Of a DNA stretch of 64,000 nucleotides, positions 1 through 11,467 are shown in pieces; positions within the stretch are counted from its first letter, which is position 1; each line of letters begins with the position of its first letter. Origin of the DNA: Monarcha castaneiventris obscurior. Its lineage: Eukaryota > Chordata > Aves > Passeriformes > Monarchidae. The stretch is taken from the NCBI GenBank assembly GCA_026261815.1, contig JAMPIT010000541.1:806001-870000 (forward strand), read 5' to 3'. The notes below the pieces were generated by a model. It ran no database searches. It was not told the DNA's origin and saw only the letters and a program-made list of their open reading frames with translations. A program made the position numbers and the translations under genes.

Positions 1-117
1 TTGCTTTGTCATGTTCTCTTTTACCATCCACCTTAGTCTTTGTCTTCCCCTCGCTGCTATTTGTTCTATATTTTCCCATGCTTGGTTACTGCAATATTAT
101 TTGATTAACGGGCTGTG
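1..117 (+). promoter_or_regulatory. SHANK2: Putative 5'UTR / upstream region of the short SHANK2 transcript
   Basis: This AT-rich and pyrimidine-rich stretch lies directly upstream of the short-isoform start codon. A TAA stop at 106-108 is in frame with the ATG at 118, so the reading frame cannot extend upstream and the protein must start at the ATG cluster. No CpG island or convincing TATA box is visible in the bases given. The segment may be 5'UTR, or partly the intron before a non-coding first exon. The sequence cannot separate these, and the transcription start probably lies beyond the left edge. Confidence 0.4.
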
Positions 118-292
118 ATGATGATGAACCTGCACACTGGAGGAGCAGCTACTACAGTGGTGATGAAGGGATGTAATAATGGTCGCTATCCTCGGAATTC
201 TCTCTACAGTGACTGCATAATAGAAGAAAAGGCAGTGGTCCTGCAGAAAAAAGACAATGAAGGATTTGGATTTGTGCTCAGAGGGGCAAAAG
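118..292 (+). CDS. SHANK2: SHANK2 first coding exon of the short isoform (N-terminus plus start of the PDZ domain)
   Basis: SHANK2 is a postsynaptic density scaffold whose PDZ domain binds C-terminal ligands such as GKAP/SAPAP at excitatory synapses. This exon encodes 58 full codons plus one base. Three consecutive ATGs (118, 121, 124) open the frame, and an in-frame TAA at 106-108 supports this start. Residues 1-30 are the isoform-specific leader (MMMNLHTGG ... PRNSLY). The common SHANK sequence follows: SDCIIEEK, then VVLQKKDNEGFGFVLRGAK. It includes the GFGF carboxylate-binding loop that defines a PDZ groove. The exon ends in phase 1 with the first base of an Ala codon, completed by the exon at 1947, at a strong donor (AAAG|GTATGTG). 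The cysteine and the EEK and KKDNEG residues separate it from SHANK3 (SDYVIDDK, KRDHEG) and SHANK1 as remembered. The 5' exon edge is uncertain because any UTR is not delimited. Confidence 0.93.
198..210 (+). promoter_or_regulatory. SHANK2: Internal splice acceptor inside the coding exon (long-isoform junction)
   Basis: The bases TTCTCTCTACAG at 198-209 form a pyrimidine tract and AG, and they also encode Asn-Ser-Leu-Tyr and part of Ser of the short isoform. Cutting after 209 leaves an 83-nt exon (210-292) starting T-GAC-TGC, so an upstream exon ending in AG would recreate Ser-Asp-Cys. In mammals, long SHANK2 isoforms (with ankyrin repeats and SH3) join at exactly this Ser before DCIIEEK, as I recall the protein. 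The acceptor use here is inferred from motif and phase; no transcript evidence is available. Confidence 0.72.
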
Positions 293-1946
293 GTATGTGC
301 TTCTGTGTGTGTGTGTGTGTGTGAGTGTGTGTGTGTGATGTGCAGTGGCATGAAGAAATTTATACATCTCGGAATATAAGCAGGAATTATTCTTGGTGCA
401 CTTGGTTGCTAGACAACAGGATTCTCTGTGTGCTATACTACTCCGATGGATTTCGGTGGCTTCTCTCCGAAGCAGTTTGCATTTTTACATAGGAGAAGCA
501 CTGCATAATCGTTCTGGGGGGAGAAAGTTTTGCCTGTATTTTTCTCGTGCCGGTGGATGTAGTCTTTTGCCATTAATCTGTTCTGTTGTGCAGTTTACTT
601 AACTGTGGGAAACCTGCTTTCCTCATAAAAACTGCTGCTTTATTTCAAATGCCAGCCTGATTAAATAGGGCTGTGAATAGGAATAGACAAGAGCGGGGTG
701 TTCTGTTTAAAATAGGTGTGGATCTTTCTGCAAGGTGACATTGGTGCAGTTTTAGTATGAAAATACGATCTTTTTTTATATCTTCAGAAGCTGCACGTAT
801 GTTGCATGGCCTGTAGTGTGCTCATTTTTAAAGCTGTTCATGTGTTAAGCTGCATGGTCCTTCTCTGTAGGCTAAAATCCATCACAGTGGCATTCCTAAG
901 AGTTAAAAAAGGCATTCTATTTAATGCTTTGCTTTTTAACTTTCAGTGCAGTTTGCTCCCTTTGTATTTCAAAAAAAGAATATATATCTATGATGGTATG
1001 TCCCATCTCTCGCTCCCCCTCATTTCACATGGCTTCTCCCTTGCCTTGCTTGAGCATGAAAATTATTCCATGTCTTCATTCTTGGGACATGGCTTTTGCT
1101 CTCCCCGTTCCCCACCCCTAAACCTAAGGCAGCGCCACCGCGGATTTGCAGGGCTGGAAAAGCTTTGCCAGTTTGAGCCAAATGAAATGTTTGGAGTCGA
1201 AGCAGGAGAGCCAAAGGCACTGCCTGATCTCTGAGCATTGGTGTGGGCTATCAGGGCTTCGAGCAGGGCTCACTCCCTCCGTGTGAGCCCAGCAGTTTCC
1301 CCCAGATTTTCTCCGTAGCAGCGGGGGCACCTCAGGTGAAAGACCCAAGGACTTTCCTTCCCGTGTGCGTACGTGACACAGAGGGACAGGCAGGGCTGTC
1401 ACAGGGCCAGCTGTGCCTCCTGGCCTTAAAAGTGATTTCTTCTGGTCTCTTCTTTGTTATGCACATCTAAATTTAGGAGGGGAAAAAAAAAAAAAAATTC
1501 TGGTTGATCGTTTTCATCCTTTGCCACCCACCCCACCCCCCTGGTTTGGCCAGATGCTCTCTCCTGGCTACAGCACATAATTCATTTTTAGGTGGATGTT
1601 GCCAGAGTTACAGCATTCTGCCAGGCACACAAAAGGGTTACTTGAGCCAATACCAAATATCCTGGAATATCAGAACCCAGCTATTGCCTGGTGCAGCTTG
1701 GTTTGGTTTGTGTCAGAGAAGGAGCAGGTATTTTCCCCTCTGGAAGGAAGACCTGTGGATTGCTGTTGCAGAGGGATTGCACTCTGTCCCCAGCATCCTG
1801 ATCTCCCGTGAGGCACATCCCTCTCACTTCCAGCACCCACCATTTTTTAACCCTAAATTGGAATGGCCAATGATAGGCCTGTAGTCAAGTGGTATTTGCA
1901 AGCACTCCATAACTTTCTTTTTTTAATGTGGTATTTATTTTTAAAG
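293..1946 (+). other. SHANK2: SHANK2 intron between the two PDZ exons
   Basis: The intron starts with GTATGTG and ends with a T-rich tract and AAAG at 1921-1946. It is phase 1 and 1,654 bases long, and it splits an Ala codon (G|CT) after Ala-Lys. It opens with a UG dinucleotide repeat. The rest is unremarkable AT-rich sequence with a GC-richer patch at about 1120-1420, where several short frames overlap on both strands without recognisable protein. No interspersed repeat was recognised. Confidence 0.9.
304..337 (+). repeat. (TG)n dinucleotide repeat just after the splice donor
   Basis: Ten TG units run from 304 to 323. After one A, a second run extends from 325 to 337. The tract begins eleven bases after the GT of the donor and is transcribed as UG repeats in the pre-mRNA. 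UG repeats are known binding sites for TDP-43 and CELF proteins; an effect here is inference. Confidence 0.95.
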
Positions 1947-2071
1947 CTGACACACCAATTGAAGAATTCACCCCAACTCCAGCCTTTCCTGCTTTGCAGT
2001 ACTTGGAATCTGTGGATGAAGGGGGAGTAGCATGGCAAGCTGGCCTGAGAACTGGAGACTTTTTGATCGAG
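1947..2071 (+). CDS. SHANK2: SHANK2 coding exon: central part of the PDZ domain
   Basis: The exon is 125 bases. Two bases complete the Ala codon from the previous exon, followed by 41 codons: DTPIEEFTPTPAFPALQY, LESVDEGG, VAWQAGLRTGDFLIE. This is the long beta-B/beta-C insertion typical of SHANK PDZ domains and the AGL-x-x-GD helix/turn found in most PDZ domains. Gln in VAWQAG and Thr in GLRTGD fit SHANK2; remembered SHANK1 and SHANK3 have Arg in VAWRAG. The acceptor is AAAG|CT and the donor GAG|GTAGGA, ending in phase 0. The remaining PDZ strands and the helix with the ligand-contacting histidine should lie in the next exon, which is not in this window. No stop, frameshift or degraded residue is present, so the exon appears functional. 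Confidence 0.96.
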
Positions 2072-5000
2072 GTAGGAGATCCTGAAATTTGATTCTCAGT
2101 GCTCTGTTGGGGAAAGAGTGGTGTTCCCGTTGGAGAATTGACTCTGGAAAAAAGTGTGGGATGCCTCTGAGCAGCAAGTTCAGTGGGCTAACACCAGGAA
2201 TGTGCTTCACCTGATCAATCTAAAACTTCATGCAGCATTCAGGAGAGCAGTGACAGAGAACAATGGTCAGGCTAGCTGGGAATTTTCTGGTTGTTCTTTT
2301 TGTCCTTTGGGAATACACTGTCAGAGATATTTGGGAGGTTGTAGTCTTCTTTGAGTTATTGAAATTTAGATGAATTTCAATATTTATTGTAGGCTATCAG
2401 TTCTGGTTTCTTCTATACATTTTCAGGGAGTAACCAAAATTAATGACTTTTTATGCAACTATTTCTGCACTCAGAAATATCTGTGGTCTAGGGGTGTTTA
2501 GTAACCATGGAGAATAAAGCAAATTACTTTGGCTTGAAATTGAATTTTTCCAACACTACACTGTAAATACAAGAAAAAAAAAAGCAATGGATGTTATTGC
2601 AGTATAAATTACTTTATAAAAAGGGTATTTTTAAATACTCTGTTCATTCGTGCCAAAAATATCTTCGTGTTTGATATTTTGGAGGATTTTTTGTTGGTAT
2701 TTCAGGCTCTGTTTAAATAGTTGGTTCTCCTTTTGAGTGTTGCTGGGCAGTTTGCAGCAAAATCATGATCTGAGATTTTTCTTCCTCTTCCCCCCACAAC
2801 CCTCTCACAACCAACAAAGGGATGCTGTGGTTCTGTGAAACCGGGTATTGAAAATAGGTCTTTTGGGATAGATTGACCAAGCCTTGTCTGTAAGATCTAT
2901 TGATTTTCCATTATTCGATGTGTTCTCCTTCAGGCTCGTGTAAGGTTTGGTAAAACACTTCCCGGTGTTACAACGTTGATTCCTGCAGAGCTGGCTTTTG
3001 CATGCGGGAGAGGGTACAACACGCAGCTTTTTTTGGAGTGTGCCTTGAACTCCCATGGTGATTGAATTTAAATAGTTGCACCACTTCCTCACGCTGTAGC
3101 CGTGAAAGAACAGGCTTTGCAGGCTTCTAAAGTAAATAGATGTGCGTTTTTATCTCTGTCTTCAAGCACATTTCCCTCGCTGTTTGTTTATTTAAGAAGA
3201 AGCGTTTAGCAGAGCGTTAAAGACCAGCTTACAAATGGAACTGCCTCCTTCCCTGGGCAGGGATCCTTCCAAAGCTCTCCTTGGTCCTCTTAGGTGGGGT
3301 TTTGAAACAAGGCTGTGTTTTTAGAGGTTGGTTTCTTGTTAGGCTTTCAATCCATGGGAAGTATGAGGGGTCTGTCCTGGCAGATTGCACAGATAGAATT
3401 GATGGTGTACAACGTGCAATTTAATTCGTTATGGAATGACAAATATGCCCATGGATTTTTTTAAGATCTCTGAAGGGATGGAAGAAGTCTGGGTAACTGA
3501 TTCTGCACAAAGCTTTACTGTTTTTTTTGGCAAATGAGAGAAGAATTATAATTAATTGTCTAGACAATTTACTCCTAGCCTTAGCTTAGAAGAGCAGCTA
3601 AACATGCACATACATTGCTGAATCAGGAGGACGTTAATCCATACTTCAGCATATTTGTAATTAATTCTGAAAGAAGCCATTATTACATGCAAATCAAATC
3701 CATTTCTGTGTAATTTATGTTCATCGGGGTTATTCCGTTCTGAATTTTGCAACTTAATTAAGAGGATATGACAATCCTGAGAGATGACAACTTGGCTGTT
3801 GCAGGAGACTTTTCTGTTGGAGAAAGGCAGGATTTTTTTCTGTTTTATGGCCAACATGCAGTGCACAGCCCTGGCTGGCTGGAGAAAGCCATCTTTAGAG
3901 ATATTTACAGTGAGGCAAAAGGCTGTTGAAATAGAAGTCCACCTGCACTTCTAGGAATGCCCCACTGCTTCATCTTTTGTGCTGAAGGAGATTTAAATTT
4001 CCACGGCAGCAAGTGGTTGTCAGCCCTGGTGTAGTCAGCCCGCCTCACTGCTAAATGATTCCTCCCGTGACTCTGAAGTTTGTGCCTCTGTGTGTAAGCA
4101 CCACCTCAACCATTTGTAAGTAATATAAGGCATTTATCATAAATGTCACATGAATAATAAAAGAGTTAATGGGCAACCAGGATCCTAATTAGTGCCATTT
4201 ATAACACTTGTGGCAGGCGCCGGGGCGTTAGGGAAGGGAGAGTTTGGTTTGGCAGGGGGCAAAATGAGAGGCACAGCAGATATTTCATTCTTGCTTGAGG
4301 AGGTTTGGTGGCTCGGGGTCGTGGAGATGATGGGATCCTCGCTCTGGAAAGACAGCTTTGACAGGGAGATAGATCCTTTCTTTGGAGAGCACGAGGGTAG
4401 GAGAAGCCAGGGCATCATTTCTTCATGTGCAGATATGGTCTGGAATCTTCTGAAGGAGGTAAAACTTCGATATCAGCTATGGAACATTATAATAATTCAT
4501 GTTTGGAGTTGATACATGTGGAGCAGAACAAATGAAAGATCTGTACAAAAAAGGATGAAAAGGTGCTGTCTTGCTCCAGCTGATAAATGGAGTAGGGATT
4601 ACCTAGAACAGCTGGCATTGTATCGTATGACTGAGTTTTTATCAAGTGTGCAGTTCCTGATTTGTCCAGCCTGTACAACTAATTTTAACATGAGACTTCA
4701 GAGATGAGCATTACACTTGCCCTTGGAAACAGTGCTCACTGAGTCTCCATGGAAATTTCTGACAGCGTGTGGTTTGTCTCCTCCTTGCTTCAAACCCAGC
4801 CGTGGTTTTTGTGATAAAAATTGTAAAGTGTGTAGTGGCTTTCCTGGATAGAGCCCAGGGCAAATGTACAGGAAAAGTGCAGGAGTAGTTTTAGAGCTGA
4901 AGCAGTGAGGCAGAGATGTCAATAGATGTGGATTTCCATAAGCAATTCAACAGATGCCAGTTCAATGTGATTTTTTTTCTTAGCTTTGATGAACAATCAG

Positions 5001-7018
5001 AAAACAAGGATTTGGTTGTTACAACTGAGATTTTGCAGCATGCCCTATGTGTTATTTTTCACAATTTTAGTTGGTGTTTTCTTGAATCTTGCTATCAGCC
5101 TGATTAAAAAGATAGATAGAAGTAAAGCAACAAATCAGGCCAAGTGCTAGAAATGGCAGTCTCCATTAGAAAGGGGTTAAAAAATTCCAGCCATCACTAA
5201 ATCCTTTGCAGGTCATTGATAACTCATCAGTGACTGGATTTCTATGCAATAACTGCTCAAGTTTATAAAAATTCAGAGAGTTCTGCCTTGAAACATGACT
5301 TCAAGAATTCTTGGAGGTGGGGTTCTGTTGGAGATTTGCCTTGATGACAAAAACAAATCTAACCATCTTTGGGTAAAGAAGTCCATTAAACTGGGAGGCC
5401 TATTTTAACTCAGAATATGGTTTTTTGGAGGGTTTAGAGTGGTGAGATATAGATTGTCTTTTAAAATGAACCCCCAGTGGATTATTAACTATTTGTTCTT
5501 GTTGTCCCCATGAGTGTGCAGCTGTTCTGCAGGTGTTGCCTGATGGGGCCCGTGGGGATTTTTCCTGTCACACAAACAATAATGTTACAATATCAATACT
5601 CAGAAAGCCGAGTTAATTCTGCAATATTTTACCAGAACAATGCATTTGTTCTCTAAATGAGGCATTGCAGTTTGCATTATTGTGCCATAAAATCTCTTAT
5701 TTTTCCAGATAAATTGAAATGTTATTGTCTTCGGAATAGCACGGCTGCTTATTTACATTGCAGTTAAAATGTAAACTAGATAGACCTGGTGAATTATTCA
5801 TTTAAAAAATAAAAGCAAAAGGGCAAAATTCAAGGTTTCATTTGAGGATCAAAACCAGAGGTGGTAATAGAAGAAATTTCATCATTTTGCTGCAGAACTC
5901 TTCAGCTGGTGCTTGTACTAAAATGTGCAAAGTATCTGTAATATAACTGCCTGTATTTCTTCATCCTCGAAAGCTTTTACAATTTACTAGCACAAACTTT
6001 TCTTTAACTGGTTTTGAGTGGAAAATAAACATTTTATTACAGACAGCATTATTTTGTCATTGTATTAAAGATATCTGTCCTCTGACTGCATGTAAGAAGT
6101 AGCAATAAGCATTTAGGGAGACATCTGAAATATTAAAAAAACCCCATAAGACCCCACTTTCATACACAAATAACTTCAGATTCTTATTTAGCAATAGGTT
6201 ACTGGTTTTATTCCAGTAAGCACTTTGCACAAACTTGAAAACTGCTGTGGGAAGCAAACTTTGAACTTTATTGTTGCAGCTTAGACTCTGATAATTATGA
6301 ATATTTTTAGCAGTGTTTTGCCTTACATTGGTATTCAAAGGCTGGGTGAATTAGTGGTTTTATAAAGCCAGCTATTACTGATTCCAATCCTTTTAGCAAT
6401 AAAGAAACCTTCTCATCCTTTGATAATCTTCATTAATTACCCCGTGGCTGCATTTTATTTCTGGTGTGAACTTTGCTCGCTTCCACCACCAGATACAAAT
6501 CTGAATTTATTTTTTTTCTCAGGCAGGCTCATGGGGACCATGATATTTTTTTCACTCTTGGAAATAAGTGGAGGCTTTGTTAATGGCTTTGTATGAACAG
6601 GGATTCTCACGTTGCAGCTGAAAGTTTGCTCATCTCCTCCCAGCAGTGTGGACAGCAGCTCCATGCAGTGCTTCATGAGAGTGCTGTGTGTAGGAGGAAG
6701 AAAACAAACCCAGCATTCTCAGTACATTTCTGAGGGCTGGATTTAGCCCTCACATTTAGGCCTTTTTGGGGCACCAGCAGAGTCAGGTCCACGTTAGTTC
6801 AGTGCCTTGCAGGAGGGTTTTTGTTGCCAGCTTGGCTGCTGCTCCTGCCCTGCCAGGGAGCCTCCCCTTTGGCAGCAGAACAGCCAGGCTGGGAGCTGCT
6901 CTGTTCCTAGACAGCACCAGCTTTGGGTTTGGATCAACTCTACAAACATCTTTTTAATGATGAGGGGTTTGCCAAAGCTGCAGCAGCACTGCAGTGTTGG
7001 AGCTTCGAGAGAGGGAGT
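2072..7018. other. Intronic block without recognised features
   Basis: AT-rich single-copy-looking DNA. All open frames are short and unlike any protein I know. The stretch 4190-4420 is purine-rich and open on both strands for about 75-105 codons, but has no family signature. No LINE, LTR or RNA gene was recognised. Confidence 0.6.
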
Positions 7019-7075
7019 TCCAGGCTTGGAACTGGATGGACTTTGGTTCCTTCCAACACAAACCATTCAGGGATT
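7019..7075 (+). mobile_element. CR1 LINE 3'-end fragment
   Basis: The tail GGAACTGGATGGACTTTGG, then TTCCTTCCAACACAAACCATTC, matches the last 55 or so bases of avian CR1 elements. The normal ATTCTATGATTCTATGA terminus is missing and is replaced by a TA repeat. Confidence 0.8.
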
Positions 7076-7076
7076 T

Positions 7077-7103
7077 TATATATATATATATATATATACA
7101 CAC
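7077..7103. repeat. (TA)n microsatellite with a short CA tail
   Basis: Eleven TA units run from 7077 to 7098, followed by CACAC. The tract starts directly at the 3' end of a CR1 fragment. Confidence 0.95.
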
Positions 7104-10100
7104 AGCACCAGCCTGGGCACCACTGGTTTTAAATCTGTATATTTCATTGACACATAGTTTGATCTAACCGACCATCAGTGGAAAAAGATTATTTCTATGA
7201 GCCAGTCATCCTCTTGGTGACATCTGTAAATGATGTCTGCAAACCTCTGACTCTGCTTAAAATGCAGGCTCTCAGAGTCCAAAGAAAAGTTTCTTCCTGT
7301 TTTGCTTTTGGAATTCTCCTGCTGAAGCGTAGCTGCAGATGTACTGGAGGGTTGGGACAATGGGCTCTTGGAAAAAGAGCAGAGCAGCTGTGGTACAAGT
7401 GTTGAACAGCCTGGTGTATCTGTGCAGCATCTGACCGAGGGAACTGAGTTTTCACTTGATGGAGAAGTGCTTTACTTTCTTTCCACTTAAACTCAGTAAC
7501 TGAGGGTTTGGGTTTGTTTATTGTTTCTTTTTTTTTTTTTTCTTAATTTATGTTTTTAGTGGATGGTGGCAGCTGAATGAAATTACTGTGCCCTCAGAGT
7601 GCTTTGGATGTGCACAAACCTGACTGTACATAACAGCTTCTGATTGTTCTTTTAATCTGTTTTTCACATGTATCCTCTAACCCGTAGGAAGTGATGGTGT
7701 TCCAAATGTGCCAGTGTGAGCATAAAACAGAGGAACAAATCTTGGTTGATTTTTAGAATACATTATTAAGACTGTTACCTTTTTGGCATAGATGGAAATG
7801 GGCAGACAAAAAAAGTGGTTCTTAGAAGAGCTCAGTTATTGCCACATAAGCAAATAATATGCTTTAAAATAAGACTGAAGAGCAGACAAGAATGAAAGCC
7901 CTGTGCTTTCCAGGCTGTGAGCAAAACTGGGAAGCATTTTCCTTTAGCCTTGACTCTCCATGAGGTGTATATTGAGCTTCTGATTCCCCAAAATTTAGCA
8001 AGTAGCTCTTTGAAACTTAGAGCTGATTTTCCTGCTTCTTGGAGAGGAGGATTTGCAAGGAATTGCGATGATAATGGCAGCAACAGCCAGAATTAGCTCT
8101 GTGTCCTTTCAGTTCTCCATTTTCAGTTTTAAGGCATTTTGGCCTGGATGCCACAGTATTTTAGGAGAATTTCCTGACATTGGTATCCTGAGGGATTCTG
8201 CCAAAGCTCGTGGGACTGCATGTGGAGTGTGGAGATATCCACAGGGAGCATTCTGACTCCACAATTTCCCTAAATTCCTACTACAAAATCCTCTAAAATA
8301 GCAAATTTGTATTAAGTTAAGCTGCTTAGTATCAATAGTCAGTTCTTGGCCACCTAGAAGCCATCCAGTGGCATCCAGCCACCTTGGCCATCCTGGGATT
8401 CACATAAAGCCCAGCTCTGGATGGTCTTCACTCGTGCAGAAATGTGTCCATCCTCTCTTCAAATGACACAGGAATAATGCACCTCTTCCATTTCCAGCTC
8501 TCAGGTGCTGGGGTTGAGTATTAAAACTAACACCAAATAAATAAATGCCTTTTCTGTGGCGTGGTTGGGCAATTACCACAAGACATTCTATTAAAATTAA
8601 TTTCCCTGAAGCCCGCTGGCTTTTTTTAGTCTCTGGATACTATGGAAACCTGGTTGCTGGAATGGAGCTCTATGAAAAACACTGCTTGTGCCTGGTATTT
8701 TAGGGGAGAAAATACCATTTCTTTTGACTGCGGGATGTGGCTACAAACCTGCAAAACTGCAGGTGAGGGAGAGCAGATGAGTTGTTTCAAATGGTGGAGA
8801 ATGAACTGGCAAACTCCTACTGCTGAGGACAGAACTAACCTAAAAATCTGGAGTTTTTCCTTCTTTCTTTTTTTTCCTTTTTCCTTTTTCTGGGGGAGGT
8901 GCAAGCATCTTACAAGCAGGAGAAATACTATCACGGGGAGCTACATGTGTGTGTACATGGTTTCTTCATTTATTTTTGGACAGTTTTCTTTTCCCTCTTC
9001 TGAGACTGGCAATCCATTTGTGTGACACTGAAATGCTCAGTTCATCTGCTGGATGTGTTTCACGAACCACAAGTCTGTGCAGAGGTTAAAAGGAAGGTTA
9101 TGAACATCTGATCATTGTATGCTTCATGAGCAGCAACCTTTCCCTCTCTCCCTATCCCAAAAATTCAAATTTTCCGGAAAAATATCTTCACTCATGGACC
9201 CCTACTAGGCAAATATGTCTTTGCTATTATCTCCAGATCTGAAAAAGCAAATGAGAACTCTGTAGGTGGACATGTACTGTATTTATTTAGGGCTTTTTGG
9301 TAGGATTTCCTCAGTGTCATCCTCCTTTAACCTTTACTGCGGAATGTGGTTCCTAAACTGTTCTCGAGGTTTCAGAGGGGTTAAATAAACCCCTCCCTGT
9401 TGGTACACACAGCAGGCCCCCCACTGCTCGTGTGTGGGTGCTAAGAACTGCAGAAACACTTGATTTAAGGAAATGCTGAACTTTTGGGTCTGATCTAGCA
9501 GAAGCTCTGCATTCCTTTGGTTATTATTCCTTTAACATCCAATCTCTAGCATGTGTCTTCTGCAGAAGAGTGGGCTCAGATTTAATCCATTAATTGCTTA
9601 AAAAAAGCAGGAGAAGGCTTCCTTCCCCACTGCTGTTCTCCTCTGAAGCTGGCTGATGGTAAATACATGGGAATATTCAGTGTTGGAGTTATGCTAAGCT
9701 TGATCCCAATAAATGGTGGCCATCTTACTGGGAGCTGCAGTGCTCCTCTGGAAGTACTGTGCAACTCTGAGGGACACCAGTGAGGGAGAAGGTGGCTTTC
9801 CAAGGAATCCCAGCCTTGTTTTGTTCCTCTACCTTCAAAGCATTTCCCATGGCTTGTGGCTGTGGGGCTCAACAAATTCATCCAATAAGCAAATGGAAGT
9901 GTACTTCCAATCAATCAGATCAGAAATAACATTTTACATCCTGTTGTGCCACTGGTAGGAATCTTCGGAGACTCTTGTATGCAGCAATGAAGGAAAATAA
10001 TAATCCTTCATCTCTACCTCATTTTTGCCTCATATATTCTGGGAGCTCTTTGGGGAGCTGGATTTCTTGTTCTCCTCATCCTGAGGCACAAAGTTTTCAC

Positions 10101-11467
10101 TTGTTGGAAAAGCATCATTTCTCTGTGGTCAAAACAGGATCCCCTGTGTTGTCTTCATGGCCAAGTGGTGACTCCTGTGTTTTGGGTTCTGGACGTGGCT
10201 GGACTTGAAGGTCTCTGGGGGCTTTGCGGATCAGAGCACTGGGAATTGTCCTGGCAAATACATGGAAGTTTCTCAAGAATGGGTATATAGGATGCTAGGA
10301 TAAGAGTAGGTAGCTAAGTGTTCCTTTATTCGCTGATGAAGAGAAAATCTGAAAGCATAGAAGTACATAAAAAGAATTTGTGGAAGAATTTAGTTCCAGT
10401 CTGGTACAAAAAGGGTTGGTTCTGGGCAAATGTCATACAAAAATCTGGAAGGCAGATACCAAAGTCTTGTGTTGATTATGTTGTATTTTATTCAAAAAAT
10501 ATACAAGCAGCAAAATCAAAGAATCCTTTTTTACTTCACCACATCTGTCTTCCCAGTATTTGTTATTGCAATTTCTTCTCCCAGAGCTGTTCTCCAAACA
10601 ACTGCTATTGTTTTTAATGGACCCAACCTGTGGCTTTTCAGCACCAGATAGATTTGTGAGAGGCTGTGGTCATTGCTGACAGGCTTGGGAGTTGTTAACT
10701 GCATCTGGTGTGTTTATTTACACTGGGGGTGATTATGGCTCACTTCAACTGCTAAATTAAAGAGAGAATTGGTTTAAATGACCAGCAAAACATCCACTGT
10801 AATAATTTTGTAAAAGTTTCTTGGGTTTTTTTATATCTAAATATGCCTTATTGACTGTGCCTATTTTTGGAGCTGGCTTGTACAAAACCAGATAGATTGG
10901 GAATGGAATTGAAAATGGGTTTTGCCTGGGAGTAGCTCTTTGGTTCCCATAATTTCCTGTGCATTTTTAGAATGGTTTGGAGATATTTAATAGAAACCAA
11001 GTGCACACCTAATAAAGTGCACACCTAATAAAGGGGTGGTCTTCAGAGCTGGAAATGATGTAGGCACCTGTTATCCAAGACTCAAAGACTTGGAATATTC
11101 ATCTCCAGCTCTCCTTTTCTTGCAACTTTTTCCCTTTTTCTTCTCTGTATCCCAAGCAAACCTCTGCAGAATTGCTGTTCAGAACTTGGTCCTTTTGCTC
11201 CCTTCTTATGGTGTGGGCCCAAATCTGGCTGCTTGAACTTATTGCTGTTGGGTCTCCCCAAGGTATTGATTGAGGTGGTTTTCTCTGGATAAGTCTCATT
11301 CCACGTGTAGAGGTGTGAAAACCTCAGGACTGATGAGACCTGATGCTTGTCTTTGCCAGCTCTGAAGGTAGAGAAACTTGCCCATGCCCTGACTGGTAGC
11401 AAATAATGCAGAACTGGGCGACTGCTGCCATTTTAAGGCCATGATGGCCTCTGTCTCTCCTCCCAGG
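7104..11467. other. Intronic block with only simple-sequence features
   Basis: The block holds a T-run at 7528-7541, a pyrimidine-rich tract at 8853-8891 (TTTTTCC, CTTT and CCTTT runs) and one 16-bp tandem duplication at 11001-11032. No coding frame or interspersed repeat was recognised. Confidence 0.55.
11001..11032. repeat. Perfect 16-bp tandem duplication
   Basis: GTGCACACCTAATAAA occurs twice back to back (11001-11016 and 11017-11032) with no mismatch. Each copy carries an AATAAA hexamer on the + strand. This looks like a recent small slippage duplication. Confidence 0.97.

Noticed and set aside
97..351. 84-codon - strand frame rich in His and Thr
   Set aside because: Antisense shadow of the SHANK2 exon and of the TG repeat.
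118..2071. Assignment to SHANK1 or SHANK3 rather than SHANK2
   Set aside because: SHANK3 has SDYVIDDK and KRDHEG and SHANK1 has DYIIKEK and KKDSEG as remembered; both have VAWRAG. The observed SDCIIEEK, KKDNEG and VAWQAG fit SHANK2.
10186..10260. Possible CR1 tail (GGCTGGACTTGAAGGTCTCT)
   Set aside because: Only one short match to the CR1 consensus; the following bases do not continue it.
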